DNA of 64,000 nucleotides, taken from NCBI GenBank assembly GCA_910583675.1, contig CAJTYH010000009.1, positions 1 to 64,000 of the forward strand, given 5' to 3'. The translations under genes were made by a program, and so were the position numbers. A model generated the notes under the pieces. It did not search any database and was not told the origin of the DNA. It saw only the letters and a program-made list of their open reading frames with translations. Source of the DNA: an uncultured Muribaculaceae bacterium. GTDB taxonomy: Bacteria > Bacteroidota > Bacteroidia > Bacteroidales > Muribaculaceae. Below are positions 10,327 to 18,958 of the stretch, in pieces; position 1 is the first letter of the stretch, and each line of letters starts with the position of its first letter.

Positions 10327-12501
10327 TCAATCTCCCATGGTACGAAGCAACTCGTCGTTGTCGCTGGTGCGATCCATGCGATCCTTGATGAATTCCATGG
10401 CCTCTATGGAGTTGCGATCCGAGAGGAAACGACGCAGAATCCACATGCGGTTGAGGGTTTCCGGCCGCAAAAGCAGATCGTCGCGACGGGTAGACGAAGC
10501 CATGATATCAACGGCGGGGAATATGCGCTTGTTGGACAGTTTACGGTCAAGCTGCAGTTCCATATTGCCGGTGCCCTTGAATTCCTCGAAGATAACCTCA
10601 TCCATCTTGGAAGATGTCTCGGTCAATGCCGTGGCTATGATGGTCAGGGAACCTCCCCCCTCTATGTTTCGCGCCGCACCGAAGAATCGCTTGGGCTTCT
10701 GGAGCGCATTGGCATCCACACCTCCGGAGAGGATCTTTCCGGAAGCCGGCTGAGCTGTATTGTATGCACGTGCGAGTCGAGTGATGGAATCAAGCAGGAT
10801 CACTACGTCATGACCGCATTCAACCATTCGTTTTGCCTTTTCCAACACGATTCCGGCAATCTTCACATGACGGTCTGCCGGTTCATCGAAAGTCGAAGCG
10901 ATAACCTCCGCATTCACACTCCTGCTCATATCGGTCACCTCCTCCGGACGTTCATCTATGAGAAGGATCATTATATAAACCTCCGGATGATTTTCAGCAA
11001 TGGCGTTTGCAATATCCTTAAGAAGAATTGTCTTACCTGTCTTTGGAGGAGCTACGATCAGCGCACGCTGCCCTTTTCCGATAGGAGCGAACATGTCGAC
11101 AACACGCGTGGAAAGATTGTTGGATCTACCTCCGCACAGGTCGAATTTCTCTTCAGGGAAAAGCGGAGTGAGATGTTCGAACGGCACCCTGTCACGAATA
11201 AACTCCGGTTGCCGCCCGTTAATGCTCAGAGGCCGATCCATCGGGAAATATTTCTCTCCCTCACGTGGAGGGTTGATTGTGCACTCCACTACGTCGCCGG
11301 TCTTAAGGGCATATTGCTTTATCTGGGCTTGTGTTACGTATACGTCGTCGGGAGATGTAAGATAGTTGTAATCGCTGGAACGCAGGAATCCGTATCCTTC
11401 GGGAGTTATTTCAAGCACACCTTCGGAATGAAGCAATCCTGTAAAATTGTATGCAGGGATTTTTGGCTGCATCTGTTGCTTCATCTGCTGCGCTTTCTTT
11501 TTGGCCTTTTTACCTTTTGGCTCCAATTGCTGGGCATCAGCCGACGGTTCCCGGATTATTATTGGTGCCGGAGCCGGAATATAGGCTTGGTCACGGTCTC
11601 GCTGTGGGCGAGGAGTAAAACTCTTGCCGGCGGCATGAGGAAAGAATGCCCCAAAAGACTCATCTACCTTACGGCCAAACACACGCGGCCCGTTGTTTGG
11701 ACGCTGTTCTGCGGCATCTTTGGGATTGTCCTGGAATGTCTGTGTTGATTTCGGGGTGAACACCTTCCGTTCAACCTGTTGAGGAGTATCATTGCCTGCC
11801 ACTTGATGGGTTGTGTTTGGATCCACATTCTGTTCCACATCAACTTCTCCCGCAACCTTTTGTGCACTTTCAAACGTGTCTGCAGATGGAAGCAAAGCAA
11901 TCGGCTCAGATGACTCAACCGGTTGTGTCGTCTCCGAAACATCGGATACAGTATTCTCAAGTGGTGTAATTGCAGAATCATTCTCTACTGCAGACTGCTG
12001 TTCCGGCTGTCTGTTCTTTGGCTTACGGCCACGTTTTTTGGGCAATGATGCTTTAGAAGCGGAGTTTTCTTCCATGGCCACTGGCAATTGTTCAGTCGAG
12101 CCACCTTCCGAAGCTGATGTCACTGTATCTTGTAGAACCTCTCCATCTGGTTTATTGTCTGATGTGGATGCATTCTTCGGTTTGCGGCCACGTTTTTTTA
12201 CAGCGTCAGTACGCATGGTAGCCTCATCTGCCTGTCGTACAGCCTGTGAGTCTGCAGGTTTTCCTTCAGGATCGTTATTGCTGCTTTCCGTGGTCGGTTG
12301 CGACTGGTTTTTAGGTTTGCGTCCCCTGCGTCGTGGGGCATCTTCGGTATCTGTGGCTGCGTAATTTATAGCTTGTTGGTCAAGAATCTTATAAATCAAT
12401 TCTTCCCGCTTTGCCGGATTCGCTTTCTTTATGCCCAATTCAGCGGCAGTCGTTTTTAACTGCTCATCAGACATATCATATAATTCCGTGATTGTGAACA
12501 T
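10327..12501 (-). CDS. rho: Transcription termination factor Rho with long disordered insertion
   Basis: A 724-residue hexameric RNA helicase, about 300 residues longer than E. coli Rho. Residues 1-45 form the Rho N-terminal SAP-like helices ([20 protein letters not shown]). Residues about 50-330 are a low-complexity insertion with three copies of a basic RGRKPKN motif (near 59, 104 and 157) separated by acidic Ser/Thr/Glu-rich spacers. The RNA-binding cold-shock fold follows ([15 protein letters not shown]), then the ATPase with P-loop PPKTGKT, the [10 protein letters not shown] segment and the Q/R-loop region. Family knowledge: such insertions occur in Bacteroidetes Rho, and in Bacteroides the disordered region has been linked to phase separation. 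The gene has a long untranslated leader with a candidate promoter at 12891. Confidence 0.96.
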   Translation of the reverse strand: MFTITELYDMSDEQLKTTAAELGIKKANPAKREELIYKILDQQAINYAATDTEDAPRRRGRKPKNQSQPTTESSNNDPEGKPADSQAVRQADEATMRTDAVKKRGRKPKNASTSDNKPDGEVLQDTVTSASEGGSTEQLPVAMEENSASKASLPKKRGRKPKNRQPEQQSAVENDSAITPLENTVSDVSETTQPVESSEPIALLPSADTFESAQKVAGEVDVEQNVDPNTTHQVAGNDTPQQVERKVFTPKSTQTFQDNPKDAAEQRPNNGPRVFGRKVDESFGAFFPHAAGKSFTPRPQRDRDQAYIPAPAPIIIREPSADAQQLEPKGKKAKKKAQQMKQQMQPKIPAYNFTGLLHSEGVLEITPEGYGFLRSSDYNYLTSPDDVYVTQAQIKQYALKTGDVVECTINPPREGEKYFPMDRPLSINGRQPEFIRDRVPFEHLTPLFPEEKFDLCGGRSNNLSTRVVDMFAPIGKGQRALIVAPPKTGKTILLKDIANAIAENHPEVYIMILLIDERPEEVTDMSRSVNAEVIASTFDEPADRHVKIAGIVLEKAKRMVECGHDVVILLDSITRLARAYNTAQPASGKILSGGVDANALQKPKRFFGAARNIEGGGSLTIIATALTETSSKMDEVIFEEFKGTGNMELQLDRKLSNKRIFPAVDIMASSTRRDDLLLRPETLNRMWILRRFLSDRNSIEAMEFIKDRMDRTSDNDELLRTMGD

Positions 12502-12890
12502 AGATTTATGTGTAACGGATAAAAATTTTCATGTGAAGGGTACTGCCTATCTCACATCGGTGACAAGATTTGCCAGCCTTGCACACAGGATTTTTCTTCT
12601 TCTGATTTAATTCGGGTTGATTAATGTGACGACTTATAAAAATAATGGAGATGAACTGGCCGTAATGCCATTTGTCTCTGTAACAAGTCTGGAACTTGAT
12701 GTTTAAAACTGAATTTAATTTTTATGAGTCACTGATAGCGTCGGAACAGTTTCCCAATCATTATTACGCAAAAGCACAGTCCATGCCTATACGACTAACA
12801 ATCAATAGCGACACCATCTCAAGGTATCTTTAGAAATGTATCTGGGAAAACTATGCGCCCCGACGGCTGGACGCTTAGTTGAAAACGATG

Positions 12891-12921
12891 CAAAATTAAT
12901 CGTTTCCTTTAAATAAAACAA
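12891..12921 (-). promoter_or_regulatory. Candidate rho promoter
   Basis: On the minus strand TAATTTTG (12898-12891) matches the TAnnTTTG -7 element, with TTG (12921-12919) 20 bases further upstream at the -33 position. Confidence 0.6.
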
Positions 12922-12966
12922 GAATTACGCCTAAAAGTTTTTATACAAGCGGGAATAATGCCGTTT

Positions 12967-12994
12967 TTGGAAACCGAATATTTCCGTATCTTTG
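12967..12994 (+). promoter_or_regulatory. Promoter of the ThiE-like/kdsB/M16 operon
   Basis: TATCTTTG at 12987-12994 is preceded by a T-rich TTTTTGG -33 region ending at 12970. It sets the first usable start codon at 13018, because the upstream in-frame ATG at 12958 lies before the promoter. Confidence 0.75.
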
Positions 12995-13017
12995 CAATCA
13001 TTAAAAACAGTCTGAAT

Positions 13018-13647
13018 ATGCTACAATTCATAACAACAGGTTCTTCGCGCTTTTCAACGGCAGAGGAAGCACAGATGGTTCTGGAAGGTGGATGCCGTTG
13101 GATCCAACTTTCTGAAAAGGGTCTTGCTGGACAGGAAACCATTCTACGTGACGTGGCAAGCGAGATCGCTGTCATGTGCCAGGAACATGAGGCGTTCCTG
13201 ATCATTGAGGATGACATTGATCTTGTGGAAGATATGAAAGTGCACGGACTTTTCATGCATGACAATTCACGAGAAAGCGTCATGACGGCCCGCGAGCGTC
13301 TTGGCGCGAATGCCGTCATTGGAGTCGCAGCAAAATCTGCCGCGGAGATAAAGCATCTTATCGGTCTGGACGTGGACTATGTGATGGTTCCAGTCCCGGA
13401 AAATTGCACCGACATACATGAATTTTACAGCGATATAGTACGCCGACTTACCGTTGAGAACATCGACTTTCATGTTGTGGCGTGTGGCAACATTTCAATT
13501 GCCGACTTTGCACCGCTACTCAAAGCCGGATGCGCCGGGGTAGCCGTTTCGGAAGAAATAACAGAGGCTTCCGATCCCGTTGCAACCACGGTGGCCATCA
13601 TGGAAGCATTGAAAAAGGCACGGGAAGCCGCGGATGACCTGATGTAA
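13018..13647 (+). CDS. Thiamine-phosphate-synthase-like TIM-barrel protein
   Basis: A 209-residue protein with the overall strand order of ThiE: MLQFITTG at the start, WIQLSEKG at about residue 30, LIIEDDIDL near 60, a GNISIADFAPLLKAGCAGVAVSEEI end near 160-180. Several active-site positions differ from ThiE: QLREK reads QLSEK, the IND signature reads IEDD, and the GxHLGQ and GVSxH segments are replaced. It may be a diverged enzyme or may bind a different phosphate ligand. The start at 13018 is chosen because the promoter at 12987-12994 excludes the longer frame. It is the first gene of an operon with kdsB (15-base gap) and an M16 homologue. Confidence 0.65.
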   Translation: MLQFITTGSSRFSTAEEAQMVLEGGCRWIQLSEKGLAGQETILRDVASEIAVMCQEHEAFLIIEDDIDLVEDMKVHGLFMHDNSRESVMTARERLGANAVIGVAAKSAAEIKHLIGLDVDYVMVPVPENCTDIHEFYSDIVRRLTVENIDFHVVACGNISIADFAPLLKAGCAGVAVSEEITEASDPVATTVAIMEALKKAREAADDLM

Positions 13648-13662
13648 TATTAAAACCACGCC

Positions 13663-14424
13663 ATGAAACAAACAAAGTTCGTAGGCATCATACCTGCAAG
13701 ATACGCCTCCACACGTTTCCCGGGAAAACCATTGGCCATGCTCGGAAACATGCCGATGATAGAGCACGTTTACCGCAGAGTTTCCTCCGTACTGCCCGAT
13801 GTCTGGGTTGCTACGGATGACACCAGGATAGAACAAACCGTCAGATCTTTCAACGGCAATGTAGTAATGACTTCACCGGATCACCGCAGCGGCACTGACC
13901 GTTGCCGCGAAGCCTATGAGCTATCCGGAAATGATGCCGATGTCATTATAAACATCCAGGGTGACGAACCGTTTATTGATCCCTCGCAATTGGAACAGAT
14001 CATGAGCTGTTTTTCAGACGCAACAACCCAGATAGCCACATTGGTGCGCCCATTTCCCATAGACGGGGAGTATGCTACCCTTGAAAATCCGAACACTCCC
14101 AAGGTTGCAGTTGACGCAAATGGATTCGCAATGCTGTTCAGCCGTTCCGTAATCCCCTACCAACGGGGAGTCGAGCGGAAATTATGGCCATCTACCATGC
14201 AATACTACACCCACATAGGCATGTATGCCTATAGGTCTGATGTACTTGAACACATTACCCAGCTGCCACAGTCGTCGCTTGAAATCGCGGAATCGCTTGA
14301 GCAGTTGCGATGGCTGCAAAACGGGTACAAGATAAAAGTGGCCGTAAGCGACAGCTTGACTATCGGAATCGACACACCCGAAGATCTCGCCGCCGCTGTG
14401 GAGTATCTGAAAACATTATCGTAA
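13663..14424 (+). CDS. kdsB: 3-deoxy-manno-octulosonate cytidylyltransferase
   Basis: A 253-residue cytosolic nucleotidyltransferase, the usual size for KdsB. It activates Kdo with CTP to CMP-Kdo for lipid A-core assembly. The N-terminal nucleotide-binding signature reads GIIPARYASTRFPGKPL. The HRSGTDRCREA segment near residue 70 and the INIQGDEPFI metal-binding segment near 100 match the family, as does the HIGMYAYR segment near 185. The gene sits 15 bases after the ThiE-like gene and 4 bases before the M16 homologue, so all three are probably cotranscribed. It implies a Kdo-containing LPS or LOS. Confidence 0.95.
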   Translation: MKQTKFVGIIPARYASTRFPGKPLAMLGNMPMIEHVYRRVSSVLPDVWVATDDTRIEQTVRSFNGNVVMTSPDHRSGTDRCREAYELSGNDADVIINIQGDEPFIDPSQLEQIMSCFSDATTQIATLVRPFPIDGEYATLENPNTPKVAVDANGFAMLFSRSVIPYQRGVERKLWPSTMQYYTHIGMYAYRSDVLEHITQLPQSSLEIAESLEQLRWLQNGYKIKVAVSDSLTIGIDTPEDLAAAVEYLKTLS

Positions 14425-14428
14425 CCAC

Positions 14429-15724
14429 ATGGCCAAAGAACCAGACAGGACTATAGCGCCGGAGATAAGGCGCATTGAATCCCGGCAACTGCCCGAAGTA
14501 GAACGTGAGACGTTGGATAACGGTATCGAACTGGTGGTGCTTGACAGCGGTGTGCAACCGGTAAGCCGCATTACATTCAGTTGGCCTGCCGGAAGCGTGG
14601 ATGTGGAAGACTGTGCCGCCTACAACCTTATGTGTCAACTGCTCACCGAAGGTAGCGAGCATCATTCCGGTGCCGAGATTTCAGATATATTCGAGACATG
14701 CGGTGCTTGGGTGAACATGGAGCCGGGACAACATGCCACATTACTTAACATTTACATGCTTAACCATACCGCAGATGAGATATTGCCCCTCGCAGGCGAG
14801 ATGGTGGATCTGGCATCTTTCCCCGGCGATACACTTGCACCATTGAAGGAGAAACGCGCATCAGCGGCAGAACTATCCTTGAGAAAAGTAAAAACACTTG
14901 CACAAATCAACTCAAATGCATTGACTTTCGGAGACTCACATCCACGGAACCGGTTCACCACCGCAGAACAATACCGTAAGGTCACACGAGAGGATGTCAT
15001 AAAGATGCACGCCTCACTCATAAAAGGACTGACACCGACATTATACCTGTGCGGTTCAGTGAATGAAGACCTGAAAAACAAAGTGAAGCGTATGGCCGAA
15101 TCCATCCGTTTTGGTTGCAATGGCGTGGATCGCCGAATTGTAGAGGCACACCCCGACTTTGACGCTCTTGCAAAGCATACACTGCTTGACGGCTCAATGC
15201 AGACGGCATTGCGCATCACCATACCGTCCATCCCCATGGAGCATCCCGACTACCAGCTGCTCCGTATTGCAGTCTTTGCTTTGGGAGGATACTTTGGGAG
15301 CAGACTGATGAGTGTTATAAGGGAAGAAAAAGGTTACACCTACGGCATATCCGCGACACTTTCCTCCTATATGGAAGGCTCGTTCATTACCGTGGCATGC
15401 GAGACAGACAACAGCTATGTGGAAGATGTGAAAAACGACATCAGACATGAAATGGAACGTCTTGCAACCGAACCGCCAACAAAAGAGGAGATGAACATAA
15501 TATGCAATACCATGATGAGCCAGATTGCAAGCATGTTCGACTCCCCATTCTCTGTCATGGATCACTGGATTCTCATAGACAATTTCGGGCAACAGGCCAA
15601 CAACACCTCGGAACGCATGAAATTGCTCCAGACGGTCACCCCAGGTCAGATAGCGGCCATGGCACAAAGGTATATTGTAAATGCGCCATGGCTGATAGCT
15701 TCTGCGGGAGGAAGTGGAAGATGA
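14429..15724 (+). CDS. M16B peptidase homologue lacking the zinc site
   Basis: A 431-residue protein with the two-domain M16B fold. The N-terminal domain starts LDNGIELVVLDSG and the C-terminal domain carries the conserved GSRLMSVIREEKGYTYG segment near residue 290, with the Arg/Tyr pair that contacts substrate. The inverted zinc motif HxxEH, expected at residues 66-70, reads NLMCQ, so neither His nor the Glu base is present. In two-gene M16B systems one subunit is catalytic and the other contributes the Arg/Tyr pair; this protein matches the second kind. No catalytic partner is in the window. It begins 4 bases after kdsB and ends 11 bases from the converging DUF3943 gene. Confidence 0.85.
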   Translation: MAKEPDRTIAPEIRRIESRQLPEVERETLDNGIELVVLDSGVQPVSRITFSWPAGSVDVEDCAAYNLMCQLLTEGSEHHSGAEISDIFETCGAWVNMEPGQHATLLNIYMLNHTADEILPLAGEMVDLASFPGDTLAPLKEKRASAAELSLRKVKTLAQINSNALTFGDSHPRNRFTTAEQYRKVTREDVIKMHASLIKGLTPTLYLCGSVNEDLKNKVKRMAESIRFGCNGVDRRIVEAHPDFDALAKHTLLDGSMQTALRITIPSIPMEHPDYQLLRIAVFALGGYFGSRLMSVIREEKGYTYGISATLSSYMEGSFITVACETDNSYVEDVKNDIRHEMERLATEPPTKEEMNIICNTMMSQIASMFDSPFSVMDHWILIDNFGQQANNTSERMKLLQTVTPGQIAAMAQRYIVNAPWLIASAGGSGR

Positions 15725-15735
15725 TTTTTTACATT

Positions 15736-16755
15736 TCAGAACGTCGCGGAAAACGAAATTCCAAGAGAAGGTGAGGCGCCCGGCGCGGCATTCGGTATGA
15801 GCAACGGTTGCGACTGCATGCATCCGGGGCCTATTGTACGGCATGTACCCGGACTAAGCCATCCAATCACTTCATTTACCGGATCAAGGAAGAACGCAAG
15901 GATGTGCCCGATATATTGCGAACCGAGAATTTCATAGTTCCGGTCTACGATCAGGCGTTTCAGGCGATAGAAGCCCTCTCCGATTACGCTTCCGATAAGC
16001 GGCGTAACAAAAAGGTCTTGATAAGACGGCCTTTCCATGCAAGCCTCTATGCCGAACTCCCAGCCTACGGTGGAGATAAGTGCGCTATACAGCATCGATT
16101 GCCAGAAATTGAATCCACAAGTGCGTGCGCACATGAAATATGCAGCCCCGGCATAAGGATGAAGCACCCAATTGAACATAAACTTGTCATGATCCCATTC
16201 AGGACCCTTCTTGAAAATATTGCGATACCACCTTTTGTAAAATGGCACACTGGTAATATCCTCGCGATTCCATGCGGTGGCATCTTCCGGAAGACATTCA
16301 AGGACAAACAGAGTAGCTATATACGCCCCGGTCACCACCGCGGTATTTATCCACATTCCATGCCACCAAGGATCATTCCCCGTCCACGAAAGAGGCTGGG
16401 AATATATGGAGCGTGGCCGTCCCTCTATAATGGCAATCGTATCACGGGAGCTATAGGGGGCATCTACATCGATTTTCGGGGCTTCAGGCGGGTCATATGA
16501 GTTTTCAAGTACCATTTCTTCCGGATTGTCAGGAGACACGGTATGGTTCACAGGAGGATTTTCAATCACCAGCGGCGCCTCGCCCACGATGGAATCCACA
16601 TCGGTTTGTCCTATGACCTTATACGCATTCATCGCCGAGATCGTATCAGGTGATTCCGTTGCATGAATGCAAACACCACCTAAAAGAAAGAGTGCCAAGG
16701 TATAAATGCCACGGAATTGCTGGTTGCAGATTTGTATACGTCGGTAAGTTTTCAT
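15736..16755 (-). CDS. DUF3943 outer-membrane-associated protein
   Basis: A 339-residue protein with an N-terminal signal-anchor (residues about 12-33), then a Pro/Glu/Asp-rich stretch to residue 110. The DUF3943 core follows, with the hallmark NWVLHPYAGAAYFMCAR near residue 195 and STVGWEFGIEACMERPSYQDLFVTP near 230-255, and short hydrophobic helices. The family is found in Gram-negative envelopes, and its function is unknown to me. It is oriented against the M16 gene with only 11 bases between the stop codons, so the two transcripts probably overlap at their 3' ends. I found no TAnnTTTG element in front of it. Confidence 0.75.
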   Translation of the reverse strand: MKTYRRIQICNQQFRGIYTLALFLLGGVCIHATESPDTISAMNAYKVIGQTDVDSIVGEAPLVIENPPVNHTVSPDNPEEMVLENSYDPPEAPKIDVDAPYSSRDTIAIIEGRPRSIYSQPLSWTGNDPWWHGMWINTAVVTGAYIATLFVLECLPEDATAWNREDITSVPFYKRWYRNIFKKGPEWDHDKFMFNWVLHPYAGAAYFMCARTCGFNFWQSMLYSALISTVGWEFGIEACMERPSYQDLFVTPLIGSVIGEGFYRLKRLIVDRNYEILGSQYIGHILAFFLDPVNEVIGWLSPGTCRTIGPGCMQSQPLLIPNAAPGASPSLGISFSATF

Positions 16756-16810
16756 CGGTTGAAACGTTAATTATTTACCTTATTAACAAAACAAAGGGCT
16801 TATTGGATTT

Positions 16811-16841
16811 TTGTATGTTACATTAAATATTCGTAGCTTTG
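16811..16841 (+). promoter_or_regulatory. Promoter of the LolC/E-like permease gene
   Basis: TAGCTTTG at 16834-16841 has TTTTTG ending at 16813 in the -33 position, 20 bases upstream. Confidence 0.65.
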
Positions 16842-16887
16842 CCATACCTAAGCAATTTCCCTTTATTCCGTTCGCAATTCACATAAG

Positions 16888-18147
16888 ATGTCAATTAGCT
16901 CATTTATAAGCAGTCGCCTGTCGCTTAAGGAGGCCGGAAGCCGCAAACTTTCACCGGCTATCATTGTGGCTGTATCCGGAGTAGCTGTGGCTTTTTTCGT
17001 GATGATGCTTTCGATAGCTATTGTCGGTGGATTCAAAAGTGAGATAACAAAAAAGATCATGGGGTTCGACGCACAGGTCAGCGTGATACCTTTACAGGCT
17101 TTCTACGGCTCCGGAGATGAACCGTTTAACTATGATGACGAAATAAAGAACGTAGTCAACGGTTTGGTCTCACGTTTTGGAGACAACGAGAAATTGTCCG
17201 TATTCCTCTCGGTTTCAGAAACCGGCATCCTTAAAACGCCTGATGATTTCCAAGGCGTAAATTTCAGAGCCTCAGGTGAAGGGCATGATGACTCCTTCAT
17301 GAGATCAATACTTAGACAAGGCAACCCTGTTTCAGACTCGGTGCCGAACGGCATCGTCATATCACAGAAGATTTCCGATCGGTTGCACCTTTCGGAAGGT
17401 GACAAGGTAGACGCATATTTCATAAACGACGGCATAATCCGTCCCCGTCGTTTCATCATATCCGGCATATATTCAAGCGGTTTCGGCGATTACGATGAAG
17501 CCGTTGTTTTCGCGCCATATGCCACAGTGTCCAAGTTACGCGGGATGGGGAGCGACCAAGGTGACAGATTGGAAATCACCGGATTGCAATTGGACGAAAT
17601 ACAACCTTTCGCTCAAGAATTGCAGGATGTACTGACAGATGCATATACCGCAGGCAGAATTCCCGACACAATGGCTGTGAATACCGTATTGAATACCGGG
17701 GCGGCATATTTCAATTGGTTGGCGTTGTTGGATACCAATGTAGTGGTAATCCTGATATTGATGGGGTGTGTAAGCGGTTTCATGCTGATCACATGCGTCA
17801 TAATACTAATACTTCAACGTGTAAGAATGGTTGGCGTGCTAAAGGCGATCGGGGCAGCCGACAGTCAGATAAGGGGAATCTTCATTCGACTTGGTGCACG
17901 GGTAATATTTTCAGGATTGGCCATAGGGAACATTCTCAGTTTGCTTTTCATTTGGATACAGGGGAAATGGCATTTTATTCCGTTGGATCCAGAATCGTAT
18001 TATCTGACTTCCGTACCGGTGGAATTCAACATACATGCATGGTTGGCATTGAATGCCGGGATTGTATTGCTGTCTTACTCATTGATGCTGTTGCCTACAG
18101 GAATGATAAGCAGACTTTCACCCGTCAAGACACTCCGGTTTGAATGA
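16888..18147 (+). CDS. LolC/LolE-family ABC transporter permease
   Basis: A 419-residue inner-membrane protein with the MacB/FtsX layout. The first membrane helix is at about residues 25-50 (AIIVAVSGVAVAFFVMMLSIAIVGG). A large periplasmic domain spans about 55-270, and three further helices lie near 285-315, 330-355 and 375-400. The N-terminal motif FISSRLSL and the GFKSEI segment are typical of lipoprotein-releasing permeases, which pair with a LolD ATPase to send lipoproteins to the outer membrane. No ATPase gene lies nearby; in Bacteroidetes these permeases are often encoded alone. It has its own promoter at 16811. The assignment to Lol rather than another FtsX-like exporter is tentative. 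Confidence 0.8.
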   Translation: MSISSFISSRLSLKEAGSRKLSPAIIVAVSGVAVAFFVMMLSIAIVGGFKSEITKKIMGFDAQVSVIPLQAFYGSGDEPFNYDDEIKNVVNGLVSRFGDNEKLSVFLSVSETGILKTPDDFQGVNFRASGEGHDDSFMRSILRQGNPVSDSVPNGIVISQKISDRLHLSEGDKVDAYFINDGIIRPRRFIISGIYSSGFGDYDEAVVFAPYATVSKLRGMGSDQGDRLEITGLQLDEIQPFAQELQDVLTDAYTAGRIPDTMAVNTVLNTGAAYFNWLALLDTNVVVILILMGCVSGFMLITCVIILILQRVRMVGVLKAIGAADSQIRGIFIRLGARVIFSGLAIGNILSLLFIWIQGKWHFIPLDPESYYLTSVPVEFNIHAWLALNAGIVLLSYSLMLLPTGMISRLSPVKTLRFE

Positions 18148-18480
18148 CACACGATAAATCGACAATCCATTTTATCTAATTTAGAGGGTAGCCTTTATTA
18201 TTCCCCTTTACAGCATTTTTCAGCTTTGGCGGTATCGCTACAGACTTTTTGGCCTGAAATTTGTTATACAGAATGAGAGGGTTTCAAAGAGGCAACCCGT
18301 GAATGCCACAAAAACTACAACTCTCTTATTTTTCGCCTCAGAGAGGGTGATCAAGTAAAGTTCGTTTAAAAATTTTTAAATGAACGCTAATGAAAAAATT
18401 TCTATCTTTGCAAATTGAAAAAACTCCCGATTTCAGTTTCTGATGCATCAATCAGAATATTAAGGAAGATGGAGTTAAAA
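18148..18480. other. Intergenic region before rsfS
   Basis: An AT-rich spacer with the rsfS promoter at 18403-18410. I see no further gene, clear terminator or repeat in it. Confidence 0.5.
18403..18410 (+). promoter_or_regulatory. -7 element of the rsfS-ftsH operon
   Basis: TATCTTTG matches TAnnTTTG. With initiation a few bases downstream, an in-frame TTG at 18415 is too close to serve as a start, so the ATGs at 18469-18496 are preferred. Confidence 0.65.
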
Positions 18481-18894
18481 ATGAATTTATCACGAATGTC
18501 AGAAACAACAGTAACGAATCCACCGCAAACACAACGTACAGGGCACGATAATACCCGTTCTCTTATTGTAGAAGCCATACAAAACAAAAAAGGGAAAGGC
18601 ATCACCATTATGGACTTGAGCGAAATTGAGTCCGCTCCGGCGCATGAGTTCATAATCTGCGAAGGCAGAACACCTCAACAGGTGGCTGCGATTGCCGATA
18701 ACGTGCGTGAGGAGCTTCTTGACAAAGCCCGCATAAAGCCCTACAATTACGACGGATACCGGAATGCGAGCTGGATAGTGATAGATTACGGCTCGACATT
18801 GGTGCACGTCTTCGTACCGGAACAACGAACTCTCTATAATCTGGAGGAACTTTGGAGCGACTCGACGATTGCAGAAATTCCGGACCTTGACTGA
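18481..18894 (+). CDS. rsfS: Ribosomal silencing factor RsfS
   Basis: About 137 residues. RsfS binds ribosomal protein uL14 and stops subunits joining when nutrients are short. The conserved core includes IVEAIQNKKGKGITIMDL, the HEFIICEGRTPQQVAAIADNV stretch and WIVIDYGSTLVHVFVPEQR, ending in LEELWSD, all hallmarks of the RsfS/YbeB/Iojap family. ATGs at 18469, 18481 and 18496 are possible starts. 18481 is chosen because GGAG lies six bases before it; 18496 would give a 132-residue protein closer to family length. ftsH starts 64 bases downstream and is probably in the same operon. Confidence 0.93.
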   Translation: MNLSRMSETTVTNPPQTQRTGHDNTRSLIVEAIQNKKGKGITIMDLSEIESAPAHEFIICEGRTPQQVAAIADNVREELLDKARIKPYNYDGYRNASWIVIDYGSTLVHVFVPEQRTLYNLEELWSDSTIAEIPDLD

Positions 18895-18958
18895 TCGCTG
18901 TAACAATGCAAAAACGCTTCAGACATTATTTCATCACAGCACAGAATTCAACTCACAC

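Larger units (their letters stand above)
12502..13017. other. Divergent spacer: rho leader and ThiE-like gene promoter
   Basis: Two back-to-back promoters lie near the right side: one for rho at 12891-12921 on the minus strand and one for the ThiE-like operon at 12967-12994 on the plus strand. This leaves about 380 bases of transcribed but untranslated rho leader (12502-12885). I could not identify a leader peptide or a clear terminator hairpin in it. Confidence 0.6.

Noticed and set aside
11512..12354. Lys/Arg-rich repeats as a separate histone-like gene
   Set aside because: They are in frame with the Rho N-terminal and ATPase domains and match known long Rho proteins of this phylum, so they are an insertion in Rho.
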